15,998 bases of DNA from an uncultured Lachnospiraceae bacterium (GCA_947564305.1 CANOBT010000127.1:1-15998), one strand, 5' to 3'; shown: positions 8,311 through 15,830, counted from the first letter of the stretch. The notes: a model not told the origin generated them from the letters alone. Translations and numbers: made by a program.

Positions 8311-8371
8311 GTATGGTCAGCTCGTCAAAAAACCAAGTTACATCCCCTTGATACTCTAATCAAACTATGAC

Positions 8372-10597
8372 TTAAACAACAACATGCGGCAGCCTCCCTC
8401 CCATCCGGCTTAACAATTCGTTGGTGATGCTGCCCGCATTGTCTGCCACCCCAGGAGCCGGTAATTCTATTTCTCCATCCCGTCCAAAAAGAGTGACAAT
8501 ATCATCCACTGAAATATTTTCTACATCCGTCACATCCAGGGTAAGCTGGTCCATGCAGATTCGTCCAATCACAGGCACTATCTGTCCTTGGATGATTGCA
8601 TGGCTATGCCCGCAGGATAAATTTCTCGGCATTCCGTCTGCATAACCAACCGGCACGACTGCAAGCAGCGTGTCCCGCTGTGCCACAAATGTTCTTCCAT
8701 AGCCGACACGTTCCCCTCTCTTGATTTTTCGAAGCAGAATAACTTTGGATTTCAGGGAAAGCACAGGACGCAAATTCATCTGCAGCTTCGTTTTATCATA
8801 TGGAGAACTGAGCACTCCATACATAGCAATGCCCAATCTCACATAATCGCATCGAAGCTTCGGATAATTCAGCAATCCATAGCTGCTTTGTATATGGATT
8901 TTCGGAATTGCAACACCTTTTTTCTTTAGCTTTTCCAGCAATCCATAGAAACGGTTAATCTGTATATTTGTAAATCGAATATCCTCCTCCTTCTGACTAT
9001 CGGCCACACACAAATGTGTATAAATCCCGCACACCCGGAGATGCCTCATTTTAAAAACATGTATGATTTTTTCGATATCTTCTTTTCCAAATCCAAGACG
9101 GTGCATTCCGGTATCGATTTTGATATGCGTTTTTATATCCCACCCCTGCTTATTCAGCAAACGGGAATAGGAATAGTCAATCAAAGTCTGTGTCAAATCA
9201 TATCGATGCAATTCTCTCGCTCTCTCCGGATTTGTGTAACCCAAAATTAGTATTTCACCCAAGATACCGCAGCGCCGCAGCCGAATCCCCTCATCAATGG
9301 TTGCCACTGCAAACGCCCTCACGCCCATCTGATTCAAATATGTGGCAGTCTCGTACATTCCATGGCCATAGGCCTGCGCTTTCACAACTGCCATCAGCTC
9401 ACAACCTGGCTGCATTGCATTTTTTAATTGCATCACATTGTGTTTCAGATTGTTGGAATCCACTTCCAGCCATGCTCTGTCCTTCGCAGAAAATCGTACT
9501 GGCTTCTGGTTCTTTTTCAAGCGTCTCCATAAAATCACGAAGGAAAGCGCAGAGGAAACAGAAAGCAAACAGACTGCCAGATAATGGACCAGGCTATTTT
9601 CAATGAACACCGTCTGCAGCCCTGTGAGTTTTGCAATGAGCCGTATCACAACAATCATCATGGGATGCATGATATAGATGACAAGTGCCGCGGCCCGCAT
9701 TAATTCCCTTCTAGTTCCCCTCCAAAAAGTCAGCAGACGAAATAGAAAATACACACATGGCAAAAGAAATATATACATACTGTCATGACGCTGTAATTTT
9801 AAAGCATGTAAAATCATTCCTTCCATACACATCAGCAGAAACGAAATCCCAAAACCAATGAGACATTTTCTTCGCGCGTATGACTGCATCAGAACCTTAT
9901 TCTTTTGGTCGGTTTCCATAGCAGAACGTTTCATATCCTTATCCATAGAAAAATTAATTTCCGCTGCCATAGTTATCTCCGCTGCAATCCCGCCCAACAC
10001 AAAGAATATGGGTGCAAAGAAGAAGCCATTTCTGGTGTAATCAGAAATATCAAAAATCTGTGCATACAGATTTTTCAAAAACGGAACCTCAGATGCAAGC
10101 CCATAATAGCTGTCGCCAAACAACCCTACAAGATAAAGAATCACTGTCACTGCCAATGCTCTCTTGAATCCCCACCTTCTCACCGCATACCATGCAATGG
10201 CCGCTCCAATCATGGAGGCCGGAAGATACCATAGATGATACATTGTCCCGTCAAAAAGCAAGTCTCGCAATATTTCCGTCAATAGATGTTTCTCAGAAAA
10301 ATATCCGTTGTAAAGATTCAATGGCAGATAGAGCACAATCGAAATTCCATAAATCCATGCTGTTTTTTTGAGAAACACCTGTAACTTTGCATTATCGCAT
10401 GCATACCGCGAAATCATAAAGAATCCTGAAGTCATAAAGAAAAACGGAACTGCCACGCGTGCTGTGATGCGAGTGAGCAAAAAATCACCCAGCTCATTGC
10501 AGGAAGCCAGAGGGGATGTATGAATCGCAACAACAAGCAGGGCTGCCACAAGCCGAAAATCATCAATTCCTGTATATGCTTTTTTCGCTGTTTTCAT
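8372..10597 (-). CDS. vanT: Membrane-bound serine/alanine racemase VanT (vanG type)
   Basis: VanT converts L-Ser to D-Ser for the VanG ligase. It is a two-domain fusion of 741 residues. Residues 1-360 are a multi-helix acyltransferase-3-like membrane domain (start DDFRLVAALLVVAIHTSP; HLWYLPA near 121), thought to take up L-Ser. Residues 370-741 are an alanine-racemase fold. The PLP lysine is K406 in VVKAQAYGHG, and the catalytic tyrosine is Y633 in GYGRTF. VPVGYADGMPR and IGRICMDQ follow. N726 in SITNELL occupies the place where alanine racemases have a tyrosine, a change described for VanT enzymes and linked to serine use. It starts 7 nt after vanXY, with AAAGGAG overlapping the vanXY end. 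It is the last gene of the cluster, with no visible terminator. Confidence 0.94.
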   Translation of the reverse strand: MKTAKKAYTGIDDFRLVAALLVVAIHTSPLASCNELGDFLLTRITARVAVPFFFMTSGFFMISRYACDNAKLQVFLKKTAWIYGISIVLYLPLNLYNGYFSEKHLLTEILRDLLFDGTMYHLWYLPASMIGAAIAWYAVRRWGFKRALAVTVILYLVGLFGDSYYGLASEVPFLKNLYAQIFDISDYTRNGFFFAPIFFVLGGIAAEITMAAEINFSMDKDMKRSAMETDQKNKVLMQSYARRKCLIGFGISFLLMCMEGMILHALKLQRHDSMYIFLLPCVYFLFRLLTFWRGTRRELMRAAALVIYIMHPMMIVVIRLIAKLTGLQTVFIENSLVHYLAVCLLSVSSALSFVILWRRLKKNQKPVRFSAKDRAWLEVDSNNLKHNVMQLKNAMQPGCELMAVVKAQAYGHGMYETATYLNQMGVRAFAVATIDEGIRLRRCGILGEILILGYTNPERARELHRYDLTQTLIDYSYSRLLNKQGWDIKTHIKIDTGMHRLGFGKEDIEKIIHVFKMRHLRVCGIYTHLCVADSQKEEDIRFTNIQINRFYGLLEKLKKKGVAIPKIHIQSSYGLLNYPKLRCDYVRLGIAMYGVLSSPYDKTKLQMNLRPVLSLKSKVILLRKIKRGERVGYGRTFVAQRDTLLAVVPVGYADGMPRNLSCGHSHAIIQGQIVPVIGRICMDQLTLDVTDVENISVDDIVTLFGRDGEIELPAPGVADNAGSITNELLSRMGGRLPHVVV

Positions 10598-10604
10598 TTT
10601 CTGC

Positions 10605-11363
10605 TCAAACTCCTTTGCACCGCTGTGTCACGACGAATCCATCCACATTATTGCCGGATACCTGATAACAGATATCGTCCGGCATTTGAATCCTTGTATT
10701 TCCTCTTTCTGCGGCAGGTACATAAAATATTTCCATCTCTCGTCCCTCTTTACTCCACCTGAGATGTTTTTCATCATAGGGAAACTGACGGATAAACTCT
10801 GTATACTCCTCCAGTGTCAAGTTTTCAGTACTCATAATCTCAGAGTGCGGATATCCTACATACCGGAAATGCCACGGCTCATGGGCGATTCCGGTCACTT
10901 GCTCCCTTCCTTTGGGATAGCGCTCAACAAATCCAAATTCCGGCGCCATCTGGCGGAACCTGTGGCAAACGCCTTCATAGGGGAAATCCGGGCAGATAAA
11001 ATCAATCTCCTCCTTTTTCATCCCTAAGTCAATCGCAAGCCCTGTCTGATGTTCACTGTGGTAAGGAAATGCAACAAATTTGCGTGTATAATCCTCACCG
11101 TTATCCTTCAGCGACGTCTCATAAATTTCTGTCTGCTCTTTCGCTGAACGATATCCACTGACCGGAACTATACTGTCAAAACAATCTATTTTTTGAAAAA
11201 TCAGGTGCAGGAGATAAACAGCCTCACGCTTCATTCGGATTTCGGAACCTTCTGCCACTGGAAGTAGATTCTCTTCCCCAAAACCCTGAATCGGATACTG
11301 TGCATTTACCAAAAGCAGACTGCCTGTATAAATTTTTTCATTAGACAATGCAAGATTCATCAT
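10605..11363 (-). CDS. vanXY: D,D-dipeptidase/D,D-carboxypeptidase VanXY
   Basis: This M15-family zinc peptidase is expected to hydrolyse D-Ala-D-Ala and to trim D-Ala from pentapeptide precursors, so that only D-Ala-D-Ser precursors reach the wall. Zinc and catalytic residues are visible: SEHQTGLAID with H105 and D112, and HEPWHFRYVG with E162 and H165. VSGYRSAKEQ at 68-77 is the substrate-side motif. There is no signal peptide or membrane segment, which separates VanXY from membrane-bound VanY. The length of 252 fits the family. The ATG overlaps the vanG stop as ATGA; a second ATG follows directly (MMNL), so the start may be one codon later. A plain VanY- or LdcB-like role is less likely in this context. 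Confidence 0.93.
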   Translation of the reverse strand: MMNLALSNEKIYTGSLLLVNAQYPIQGFGEENLLPVAEGSEIRMKREAVYLLHLIFQKIDCFDSIVPVSGYRSAKEQTEIYETSLKDNGEDYTRKFVAFPYHSEHQTGLAIDLGMKKEEIDFICPDFPYEGVCHRFRQMAPEFGFVERYPKGREQVTGIAHEPWHFRYVGYPHSEIMSTENLTLEEYTEFIRQFPYDEKHLRWSKEGREMEIFYVPAAERGNTRIQMPDDICYQVSGNNVDGFVVTQRCKGV

Positions 11364-12451
11364 AAGTACAGTCCCAACAGCTTGTCCAATAACTGTCCGA
11401 AGGACAGGCCGATTCCTTTCATCATATTTGGATAACGACTGTGGGAGGTAAATCCAGGAATCGTATTCACCTCATTGAATACAATCTCACCAGTTGTCGT
11501 CAAAAACAAATCCACCCTGGCAAATCCAGAACATCCAAGCGTCCTGTAAATCTTCTTTGCCGTTTCCTGTATTCTTTTTTCACAGTCTGCATCGACTCTG
11601 GCCGGCATATGAATCTGGGAAGTTTCTAATGTATATTTCTCCGTATAGTCAAAAAATCCGTCCGACAATTCAATTTCATCTACCCTTCCCACAAACATTT
11701 CTTCTTTTCCTAACACTGCACAGCCAACCTCAAATCCATCTATATTCTCTTCTATGACCACCTTATTGTCATGTTCAAAAGCCAGCTTTACTGCCGGGTA
11801 CAATTCCGATTCCTGATAAACCTTCGTGATTCCAAAAGAAGAGCCGGCCCTTGCCGGTTTGACAAACAGAGGGTACTGAAGGCTTCTTGACTTTTCCATC
11901 AATTCTTCCGATATCACAGAGTCAAATGTCCCTGCGTAAATGTCCGTCCGGCTCGCTGCTTCATAGAAATCCAGCGTGATAGATTTTGGCACGGAAATTC
12001 CTGCCTCACCAACTACTCTGTGTGCCAAATCCTTATCCATGCACAAGGCAGAAGACAATACATTACAGCCAATCACCGGAATGCCTGCCAGTTCAAAGAG
12101 TCCCTGTACAGTACCATCCTCCCCGTTCTTTCCATGCAGCACCGGAAATGCCAAATCCAGCTTCGTTACCTTTGTCTCATTGTTCCTCAGTTCAAGCATA
12201 CCGGACACGGTCCGATTCTGGGATATCACAATAGGAACCAGATGAGTGGAATCTTCACACCATGTATTATTCCGGATTCTATCAACGCTGCCGTTATACC
12301 GATACCAATCCCCCTGTTTTGTAATACCAATGGGAATAATCTCGTACTTTTCTGTATCCAAATTTTCCAATACCGAACATACCGACTGCAGTGACACTTC
12401 ATATTCTGTAGAATGACCTCCAAAAATCACAGCTAACACTTTCTTTTGCAT
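11360..12451 (-). CDS. vanG: D-Ala-D-Ser ligase VanG
   Basis: This ATP-grasp ligase joins D-Ala to D-Ser. The resulting precursors bind vancomycin poorly, which typically gives low-level resistance. The 363-residue form starts at the ATG at 12451, which has AGAGGAG 7 nt upstream; a start at 12475 would add 8 residues with a weaker site. VIFGGHSTEYEVSLQS is at 8-23, LHGKNGEDGTVQG at 105-117 and KPARAGSSFGITK at 198-210. EKY at 271-273 marks D-Ser-type ligases. FNEVNTIPGFTSHSRYPNMM near 325-344 is the magnesium-binding end. Overall resemblance to E. faecalis VanG is strong by eye. An extra stretch of about 14 residues at 165-190 makes it longer than that protein (about 349). It is followed by vanXY with a 4-nt overlap. 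Confidence 0.95.
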   Translation of the reverse strand: MQKKVLAVIFGGHSTEYEVSLQSVCSVLENLDTEKYEIIPIGITKQGDWYRYNGSVDRIRNNTWCEDSTHLVPIVISQNRTVSGMLELRNNETKVTKLDLAFPVLHGKNGEDGTVQGLFELAGIPVIGCNVLSSALCMDKDLAHRVVGEAGISVPKSITLDFYEAASRTDIYAGTFDSVISEELMEKSRSLQYPLFVKPARAGSSFGITKVYQESELYPAVKLAFEHDNKVVIEENIDGFEVGCAVLGKEEMFVGRVDEIELSDGFFDYTEKYTLETSQIHMPARVDADCEKRIQETAKKIYRTLGCSGFARVDLFLTTTGEIVFNEVNTIPGFTSHSRYPNMMKGIGLSFGQLLDKLLGLYL

Positions 12452-12494
12452 CTTGAATCTCCTCTTTTCATACAATCCTTTTCGCTGTCAACGT

Positions 12495-12538
12495 AAACTG
12501 CCGTAAAATTATTTTTGACTGGTATTTTGCGGCAGTTT
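12495..12538 (-). promoter_or_regulatory. Large dyad in the vanG leader
   Basis: The plus strand has AAACTGCCGTAAAAT (12495-12509) and ATTTTGCGGCAGTTT (12524-12538). These are 15-nt arms that match except at one position, around a 14-nt centre. No T-run follows on either strand, so it is not a terminator. It lies 44 nt before the vanG start codon. It may be an operator or an RNA leader hairpin; I do not recognise it. Confidence 0.5.
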
Positions 12539-12540
12539 CT

Positions 12541-12603
12541 AAAAAAACAGCACTCTTTGTTTCGACACTATGATTGTATCAAAACAGAGAGTGCTGTTTT
12601 TCC
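12541..12603 (-). terminator. Long intrinsic terminator after vanS
   Basis: Arms of 26 nt (12543-12568 and 12576-12601) pair almost completely around a 7-nt loop. The outer 14 bp, AAAAACAGCACTCT/AGAGTGCTGTTTTT, are perfect. On the minus strand the inner part has two G-U pairs and one A-C mismatch. Seven T residues end it in the minus direction, so it fits a terminator for vanRS. It lies between putative VanR boxes and vanG, which raises the question of how vanG is transcribed. Confidence 0.8.
12573..12581 (-). promoter_or_regulatory. Candidate extended -10 of vanG in the terminator loop
   Basis: On the minus strand TGATACAAT is an extended -10 element (TGn plus TACAAT, 5/6). It spans the loop and inner stem of the vanS terminator. 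There is no recognisable -35 box, as is common for activator-dependent promoters. A start near 12566 would omit the 5' arm, so the vanG transcript would escape the terminator. This is hypothetical. Confidence 0.35.
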
Positions 12604-12619
12604 GTTCATTCCAACAGTT

Positions 12620-12656
12620 TTCTTACATTTTTATCCCGAAATTCTTAAGATTTTAT
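12620..12656 (-). promoter_or_regulatory. Two direct repeats, candidate VanR boxes
   Basis: On the minus strand ATAAAATCTTAAGAA (12642-12656) and ATAAAAATGTAAGAA (12620-12634) agree at 12 of 15 positions. They are exactly 22 bp apart, two helical turns, as expected for tandem binding of an OmpR/PhoB-family regulator on one face of DNA. They follow the vanS stop and precede the vanG gene, where VanR must act. A TGGAAT at 12608-12613 is an alternative -10. Confidence 0.5.
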
Positions 12657-12698
12657 GAAAAGGGAACCTGGGAAAGAATTCTCTATAACAAAAATATT

Positions 12699-13838
12699 TT
12701 ATATCCTTTCGACCGGAAGGAGAACCTCAAATTCAATCACTTCCCTCTCACTTCTGGCCGCTATCGCTCCGCCATGCAGCTCCACAATTTCCTTTGCAAT
12801 AGCAAGTCCCAGACCAGCGCCTCCGCTTCTGGAACTCCGCGCAGTATCCAGACGGTAAAACTGCTCAAAAATACGTTCCAGCTTTTCCTTGGGAATCGTG
12901 TTGCCACGATTGGAAAATTGAATCCGAATCTGCCCTTCATCCTGTACGGCTGCAATATGGATTGTCCCATTTTCAAAACTATAGTTGACCGCATTCCTTA
13001 AAAGATTGTCAAACACACGCTGTATCTGGTTCACATCACAATTCAACATGGTATCCGGTGCTATCTCCAAAAAACATTTCAGATTTTTCTCGGACAACAT
13101 GGGTTGGAACTCAAAGTTGAGCTGTTCTAACAGGCGTGTCAGATTGACGCGACTATATTCCAAAGTAATGCCGGAAAGATTAAATCGCGTAATCTCAAAG
13201 AAATCATTAATCAAATCCTCCAGCCGTTCCGCTTTTTCCAGTGATATGGACAGATATTTTTCTCTGAGTTCTTCGGAAATCTGGGCCTCATCCCTCAAAA
13301 GACTCAGGTATCCGATTACAGAAGTAAGCGGGGTCTTCAAGTCATGAGCCAGATAAACCACCAACTCGTTTTTTCGCTGTTCCGCTGCCGCTGCCTGGGA
13401 TTTCCGCTGCTCTAATGTATGACGGATGTGATTAATCTTTCTCTCCGTCAAAGCAAGTTCAGGCGAGAGAACAACCTCCCCGGAATCTTCTTCAATCAGG
13501 GCATCAATACCGCGGTTAATCTCATAGAAATATTTTACAAAACTTTTAAGGTAAATTGATAAACTCACCAGAAATACAATCAAAAAGGCCACAAGCATGA
13601 ACCATTCCGCATGATTCCGAAACACCCATTGATAGATTTCAAAAGCTTTATTATAATCATGATAGATAAAACGATTCAGAAATCCTACCATCCAGTTCGC
13701 GAACCGTCCCCGTATCACAATATCAGTAAATATATAAAACAAAACCGCATCTGCCACGAGGAGCAATAAGGTCCGCAGAAACACTGTTGTCCGCATCTGC
13801 CTGTATTCACCGCTGTTTTTTTGTGTTTTCTTATTCAA
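12699..13838 (-). CDS. vanS: Sensor histidine kinase VanS
   Basis: This membrane sensor is expected to control VanR phosphorylation in response to glycopeptides or the wall damage they cause. Of its 379 residues, about 19-42 form the first membrane helix, 43-78 a short extracytoplasmic loop, and 79-100 the second helix. The HAMP-like linker and coiled region follow. The phosphoacceptor is H165 in YLAHDLKTPLTSVIGYL. The N box FDNLLRNAVNYS is at 276-287, and the ATP-lid motifs with GGAGLGLAIAKE are near 339-350. It overlaps vanR by 8 nt and is translationally coupled. The short loop suits the VanS type seen with D-Ser clusters. Naming rests on position and resemblance; the ligand cannot be read from sequence. 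Confidence 0.9.
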   Translation of the reverse strand: MNKKTQKNSGEYRQMRTTVFLRTLLLLVADAVLFYIFTDIVIRGRFANWMVGFLNRFIYHDYNKAFEIYQWVFRNHAEWFMLVAFLIVFLVSLSIYLKSFVKYFYEINRGIDALIEEDSGEVVLSPELALTERKINHIRHTLEQRKSQAAAAEQRKNELVVYLAHDLKTPLTSVIGYLSLLRDEAQISEELREKYLSISLEKAERLEDLINDFFEITRFNLSGITLEYSRVNLTRLLEQLNFEFQPMLSEKNLKCFLEIAPDTMLNCDVNQIQRVFDNLLRNAVNYSFENGTIHIAAVQDEGQIRIQFSNRGNTIPKEKLERIFEQFYRLDTARSSRSGGAGLGLAIAKEIVELHGGAIAARSEREVIEFEVLLPVERI

Positions 13839-14535
13839 TGGTATATCCCACTCCCCACACCGTTTTTATAAATTTGGGATGTCTGGCAGGCTCTTTTAGC
13901 TTTTCCCGCAGTCTTCCGATATGTGCCATAACGGTATTATTGTTGTCAATATACTTTTCGCCCCAGACATGCTCAAAAAGTTCCTCCGAGGAAATGACGT
14001 TTCCCTTGTTTTCACATAGATACCAGAGGATTGAAAATTCAATCGGAGTCAGGGAAATTTCTTTTCCATACAGCGTACACTTATGCGTATTTTGGTTAAT
14101 AATCAGACCTCTAATGTCGTATTCCATCAGAGACGATGCACTCTCCCCTCCATTTCCTGCCTGATTATAGAGTACATAACGCCGAAGCTGTGTCTTGACT
14201 CTCGCCACAACCTCCAATGGATTGAATGGTTTCGTAATATAGTCGTCCGCTCCAATGGTGAGTCCCATAATCTTATCCATATCTTCCACCTTGGCAGTCA
14301 ACATGATAATCGGATAAAAATATTTCTCCCGTATCTTCTGACAAATACGGAAACCATCAATATCCGGAAGCATAACATCCAAAATTGCCAGGTCAAACGC
14401 TGTAGCTTCTATGCACTTTAATGCTTCTACACCGTTATAGCATTTCTGCACGGTAAACCCGTCATTTTGCAGGCATACCTCAATCAAGTCTGCAATTTCT
14501 TTTTCATCATCCACAATCAGAATATTTCCATCCAT
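13831..14535 (-). CDS. vanR: Response regulator VanR (OmpR family)
   Basis: This is the DNA-binding partner of VanS that activates the van genes. The 234 residues have a receiver domain, with acidic residues D9/D10, phosphoacceptor D53 in LAILDVMLPD, a threonine in IIMLTAK and K102 in DDYITKPF. A winged-helix domain follows at about 143-234 (SLTPIEFSILWYL, then GRLREKL and TVWGVGYTIE). The wording LAILDVMLPDIDG and LTIGADDYITKPFNPLEVVARVK is close to enterococcal VanR. The ATG at 14535 follows GGGAG and AAGGGG. Only 15 nt separate it from the spoIIM-like gene, leaving no room for a dedicated promoter. Basal transcription therefore comes from read-through or from a promoter inside that gene. 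Confidence 0.93.
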   Translation of the reverse strand: MDGNILIVDDEKEIADLIEVCLQNDGFTVQKCYNGVEALKCIEATAFDLAILDVMLPDIDGFRICQKIREKYFYPIIMLTAKVEDMDKIMGLTIGADDYITKPFNPLEVVARVKTQLRRYVLYNQAGNGGESASSLMEYDIRGLIINQNTHKCTLYGKEISLTPIEFSILWYLCENKGNVISSEELFEHVWGEKYIDNNNTVMAHIGRLREKLKEPARHPKFIKTVWGVGYTIE

Positions 14536-14550
14536 ATCCCCTTTCTCCCT

Positions 14551-15090
14551 TTAAAGCGTTCCTAAAAAAGCTTTCATCAATACTGGATTAACATGCGCCT
14601 CCAAAATGAGTCCCATCATGCCCATCAGTGCCACGAAAACCGTCTTCTGTTTATTCCACCGATTCTGAGGGTACATCCAGCAATACCATAAAACCACGAT
14701 ACAGGCAGGGATATAGCATAGAAAATGGGGCAGAATCCCTACAACACATAGTATGATTCCTTTCACCCCCATGCCCAGAACCGCCATAGTAAGAAGCATA
14801 CCACTGGAAAAGCCCGTCCAAAGCAGAAAAACGACTGCTGAGACTTTTCTCATTTTAGTAAATGCCAATCCCACGAGAAATGCACATGGAAGGACACGCA
14901 CCCTCAGAAGATACAACATGTATTCCCCCGCAATAATCTCCACTGCCGCATACTGCTTTAAAAAATAAATGCTGAAAATCCCTGGTTCGGCTATATATTG
15001 TTTTACAATAAAATTAACATAGAAAATCCCAAGCAGGAACCCTGGCATAAAAAAAGCAAACATCTGCTTCCTTGAATGAAGTATCTTCAC
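14551..15090 (-). CDS. spoIIM: Stage II sporulation protein M-like membrane protein
   Basis: This is a small polytopic membrane protein of the SpoIIM (DUF95) family, whose Bacillus member takes part in septal wall degradation during engulfment. The 179 residues contain about five or six hydrophobic stretches (near 10-30, 45-60, 67-80, 84-105, 109-140 and 150-165). FSSGMLLTMAVLGMG and GILPHFLCYIPAC recall the GxxSG and LPHGxxExPA segments of the family, with the usual glutamate not evident. The start is GTG at 15090 with AGGAGG 8 nt upstream. It follows the Nudix gene by 30 nt. In related clostridia this pair is commonly followed by xerD (from memory); here the van cluster follows. An uncharacterised membrane protein is the alternative. 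Confidence 0.65.
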   Translation of the reverse strand: MKILHSRKQMFAFFMPGFLLGIFYVNFIVKQYIAEPGIFSIYFLKQYAAVEIIAGEYMLYLLRVRVLPCAFLVGLAFTKMRKVSAVVFLLWTGFSSGMLLTMAVLGMGVKGIILCVVGILPHFLCYIPACIVVLWYCWMYPQNRWNKQKTVFVALMGMMGLILEAHVNPVLMKAFLGTL

Positions 15091-15120
15091 AGAATTTCCT
15101 CCTATCTTCCCGATACTTCA

Positions 15121-15660
15121 TTATATGCCATATTTTACCGCATATGCCATCAGGGAAGATACTGTTTTACCATCTTCAATCTCACCAGTGAAAATCTTCT
15201 CTTTCAATTCCTCGATTGTATAAGCTTTTAAATCAATAAATTCATCCTCATCCAAATGCTGCTTTGAGGGAATCAGGTTCCTTGCCACATAGACTTCAAT
15301 TCTCTCATTACAGAATGCAACTGTAGTACGCAAGGTAATCAGCCACTCTAAGTTTTCGCAGCGGTATCCTGTCTCCTCCTCCAGTTCTCTTCCCGCACAC
15401 TGAATTCCAGGTTCATCCTCTGCATCCAGAGCACCCGCCGGAATCTCCAATGTATATCTGTCCAAAGCGTTCCTGTATTGTCTGACCATCAATATCTTCC
15501 CATCTTCCGTCACCGGCACCACGGCAGCAGCCCCTTTGTGCCTGATGAAATCCCAAATTGCCGTATGAGTTCCATTAATTTCCATTGTATCTTGATAAAA
15601 CTCAAGAATCGTGCCTGTATATTTTAATTCTCTTTTCAAACGCTTGATTTTTTCACTCAT
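15121..15660 (-). CDS. nudF: Nudix hydrolase, ADP-ribose pyrophosphatase type
   Basis: The predicted reaction is hydrolysis of ADP-ribose to AMP and ribose 5-phosphate, a cytoplasmic housekeeping clean-up step. The Nudix box runs from GALDAEDEP through RELEEETGY. It has one more residue between the glycine and the first glutamate than the classic G-x5-E pattern. GAAAVVPVTEDGKILMVRQYR before it and the proline-containing EIPAGALD are typical of the ADP-ribose group. I take the ATG at 15660 (179 residues), since GGGAGG is well placed upstream. A GTG at 15675 is in frame but overlaps that ribosome site. spoIIM follows closely in the same operon. Other nucleoside-diphosphate substrates are possible. 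Confidence 0.85.
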   Translation of the reverse strand: MSEKIKRLKRELKYTGTILEFYQDTMEINGTHTAIWDFIRHKGAAAVVPVTEDGKILMVRQYRNALDRYTLEIPAGALDAEDEPGIQCAGRELEEETGYRCENLEWLITLRTTVAFCNERIEVYVARNLIPSKQHLDEDEFIDLKAYTIEELKEKIFTGEIEDGKTVSSLMAYAVKYGI

Positions 15661-15770
15661 TGATTTTCCTCCCACTTCTGAATAACCGAAATCAAATTTC
15701 TTCCATTTTATATAAATAGCGATTGTTAAATATCTGGTATGGTAAAATCCGGATCCCTCACCATAGTTCG

Positions 15771-15804
15771 GATAAAGAAAAGCCCTTGTCTTCTGACAAG
15801 GGCT
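15771..15804 (-). terminator. Intrinsic terminator after rny
   Basis: A perfect 10-bp stem, AGCCCTTGTC/GACAAGGGCT, closes a 4-nt loop (15781-15804). In the minus direction it is followed by TTTCTTTATC. It ends the RNase Y transcript 26 nt after the stop codon and separates it from the Nudix gene. The Nudix gene therefore needs its own promoter in 15661-15770; TATATAAAAT lies there but I see no good -35 box. Confidence 0.88.
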
Positions 15805-15830
15805 GTACTTTCTAAGCCGGTTGATTATTG

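Noticed and set aside
8311..8371. Shared terminator between convergent spoVB and vanT
   Set aside because: No stem of useful length is present; only an isolated T6 run on the minus strand.
12452..12475. Upstream ATG of VanG at 12475
   Set aside because: It adds eight residues absent from the family and has a weaker ribosome site than the ATG at 12451.
12570..13001. Plus-strand open frames inside vanS and similar frames inside pgk, nifS, iscU and vanG
   Set aside because: They are antisense shadows of well-supported genes, with low-complexity or Cys/Ser/His-rich translations and no recognisable domains.
8372..14535. van cluster as a recent mobile element
   Set aside because: No integrase, transposase, conjugation gene, terminal repeat or attachment-site duplication was seen, and core genes flank it directly.
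15661..15675. GTG start of the Nudix gene at 15675
   Set aside because: This codon overlaps the ribosome binding site that serves the ATG at 15660.
15724..15741. Rex-like half site TTGTTAA upstream of the Nudix gene
   Set aside because: The second half of the palindrome does not match, so it is a single chance half site.
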